This document shows, in pieces, positions 6,340 to 6,687 of a DNA stretch of 6,687 bases (positions within the stretch are counted from its first letter, which is position 1; every line of letters starts with the position of its first letter). The position numbers were made by a program, and so were the translations under genes. The notes under the pieces were generated by a model. It made no database searches and had not been told where the DNA came from. It saw only the letters and a list, made by a program, of their open reading frames with translations. Source of the DNA: Clostridia bacterium (lineage in GTDB: Bacteria; Bacillota_A; Clostridia; Christensenellales; Aristaeellaceae); contig JAFQGN010000009.1 in assembly GCA_017398245.1 (NCBI GenBank), positions 1 to 6,687 of the forward strand, written 5' to 3'.

Positions 6340-6687
6340 ATGGCTTTGAAAAAGACGAACTTTGTGTTCCTGCTGGCAGATCAGTTCCGCGCGGACTGTA
6401 TTTACGAAGGGAACCGTTATGGTGTGCAAACGCCGAACCTGAACTCTTTGGCCGCAGAAGGCGCTGTATATACCAATGCCTTCACGCCGATGCCCGTGTG
6501 CGCCCCCGTGCGCCAGTCTCTCCTGTGCGGAAGACATCCGGACGCAATCGGCGCCTTCTGGAATTACGATTTTTTTGCCACAAAAACGGTCCAGCCCGGC
6601 GATACATGGCCGGAAGATTTGCATGCACAAGGGTATAAAGGGGCCTATCTTGGCAAATGGCATTGCTCGCCGGAATTCGGGCCGAAG
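6340..6687 (+). CDS. Sulfatase with canonical formylglycine motif (C-terminally cut by the window end)
   Basis: The frame is open from the ATG at 6340 to the window edge, giving 116 N-terminal residues of a sulfatase. It begins NFVFLLADQFRADC (7-20) with the metal-binding Asp-Gln pair D14/Q15, then TPNLNSLAAEG (31-41). The active-site signature is C54-A-P-V-R58 followed by QSLLCGR, matching Cys-x-Pro-x-Arg, in which Cys is converted to formylglycine. GKWHCS (105-110) matches the second sulfatase signature that binds the sulfate. No signal peptide is seen, so it probably acts in the cytoplasm, with maturation expected from an anaerobic sulfatase-maturating radical SAM enzyme encoded elsewhere. 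AGGAAG at 6331-6336 is a modest, close ribosome binding site. It is separated from the operon by 55 bases and a hairpin, with no clear promoter, so read-through transcription is plausible. Codon use is less GC-biased than the operon. Confidence 0.9.
   Translation, partial: MALKKTNFVFLLADQFRADCIYEGNRYGVQTPNLNSLAAEGAVYTNAFTPMPVCAPVRQSLLCGRHPDAIGAFWNYDFFATKTVQPGDTWPEDLHAQGYKGAYLGKWHCSPEFGPK

Noticed and set aside
6291..6638. A 115-codon plus-strand open frame at the right end
   Set aside because: Out of frame with the sulfatase that starts at 6340, whose CxPxR and GKWH motifs are clear; this frame would start inside the hairpin region without a good ribosome binding site.
1..6687. CRISPR arrays, tRNA or rRNA genes, insertion-sequence ends and riboswitches
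   Set aside because: No regularly spaced repeats, cloverleaf-like segments, transposase frame or long conserved leader were seen; the only sizeable non-coding stretch (863-1081) is accounted for by terminator, promoter and short repeats.

Overview
The window looks like part of a genome from an anaerobic, GC-rich Firmicute, probably a gut or sediment clostridial lineage. The supporting signs are strong AGGAGG-type ribosome binding sites, tight gene packing, GC-rich third codon positions with almost no TTA, CTA or TCA codons, and a MATE transporter of the clostridial type. This placement is an inference; no marker gene is present.

Layout. Bases 1 to about 150 read on the minus strand as a piece of a MORN-repeat-like protein. 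This runs directly into a 5'-truncated MATE efflux transporter on the plus strand (to 862). Both pieces lack their N-terminal halves at the same point, so a rearrangement or assembly junction is likely there. A strong hairpin terminator (861-900) closes the MATE gene. A 219-base intergenic region then holds a good sigma-70-type promoter (TATAAT at 1014-1019), repeated CCGCGC words and a small leader hairpin.

From 1082 to 6284 five plus-strand genes form one apparent operon: a xylose-isomerase-like TIM-barrel sugar isomerase/epimerase, a sulfatase-fold hydrolase, a Gfo/Idh/MocA oxidoreductase, an AraC-family regulator with an N-terminal cupin sensor, and a second Gfo/Idh/MocA oxidoreductase. 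Gaps are only 0 to 19 bases. After a 13-bp hairpin (6299-6327) a second sulfatase starts at 6340 and runs off the window end.

How it may work. The set suggests intracellular breakdown of a modified (sulfated or phosphorylated) sugar, glycoside or cyclitol under AraC control. The two oxidoreductases would carry out NAD(P)-linked oxidation/reduction at a ring carbon. The TIM-barrel enzyme would isomerise, epimerise or eliminate the keto intermediate, and the sulfatase-fold enzymes would remove the charged group. The most notable point is that the two sulfatase-fold proteins differ in their active sites. The complete one has Thr-Thr-Pro-Gly-Tyr where sulfatases carry Cys/Ser-x-Pro-x-Arg, and has lost the Gly-Lys-Trp-His motif. 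The partial one has the canonical Cys-Ala-Pro-Val-Arg and Gly-Lys-Trp-His. The first is therefore probably not a formylglycine sulfatase. No transporter, glycosidase or sulfatase-maturating enzyme for the pathway lies inside the window.
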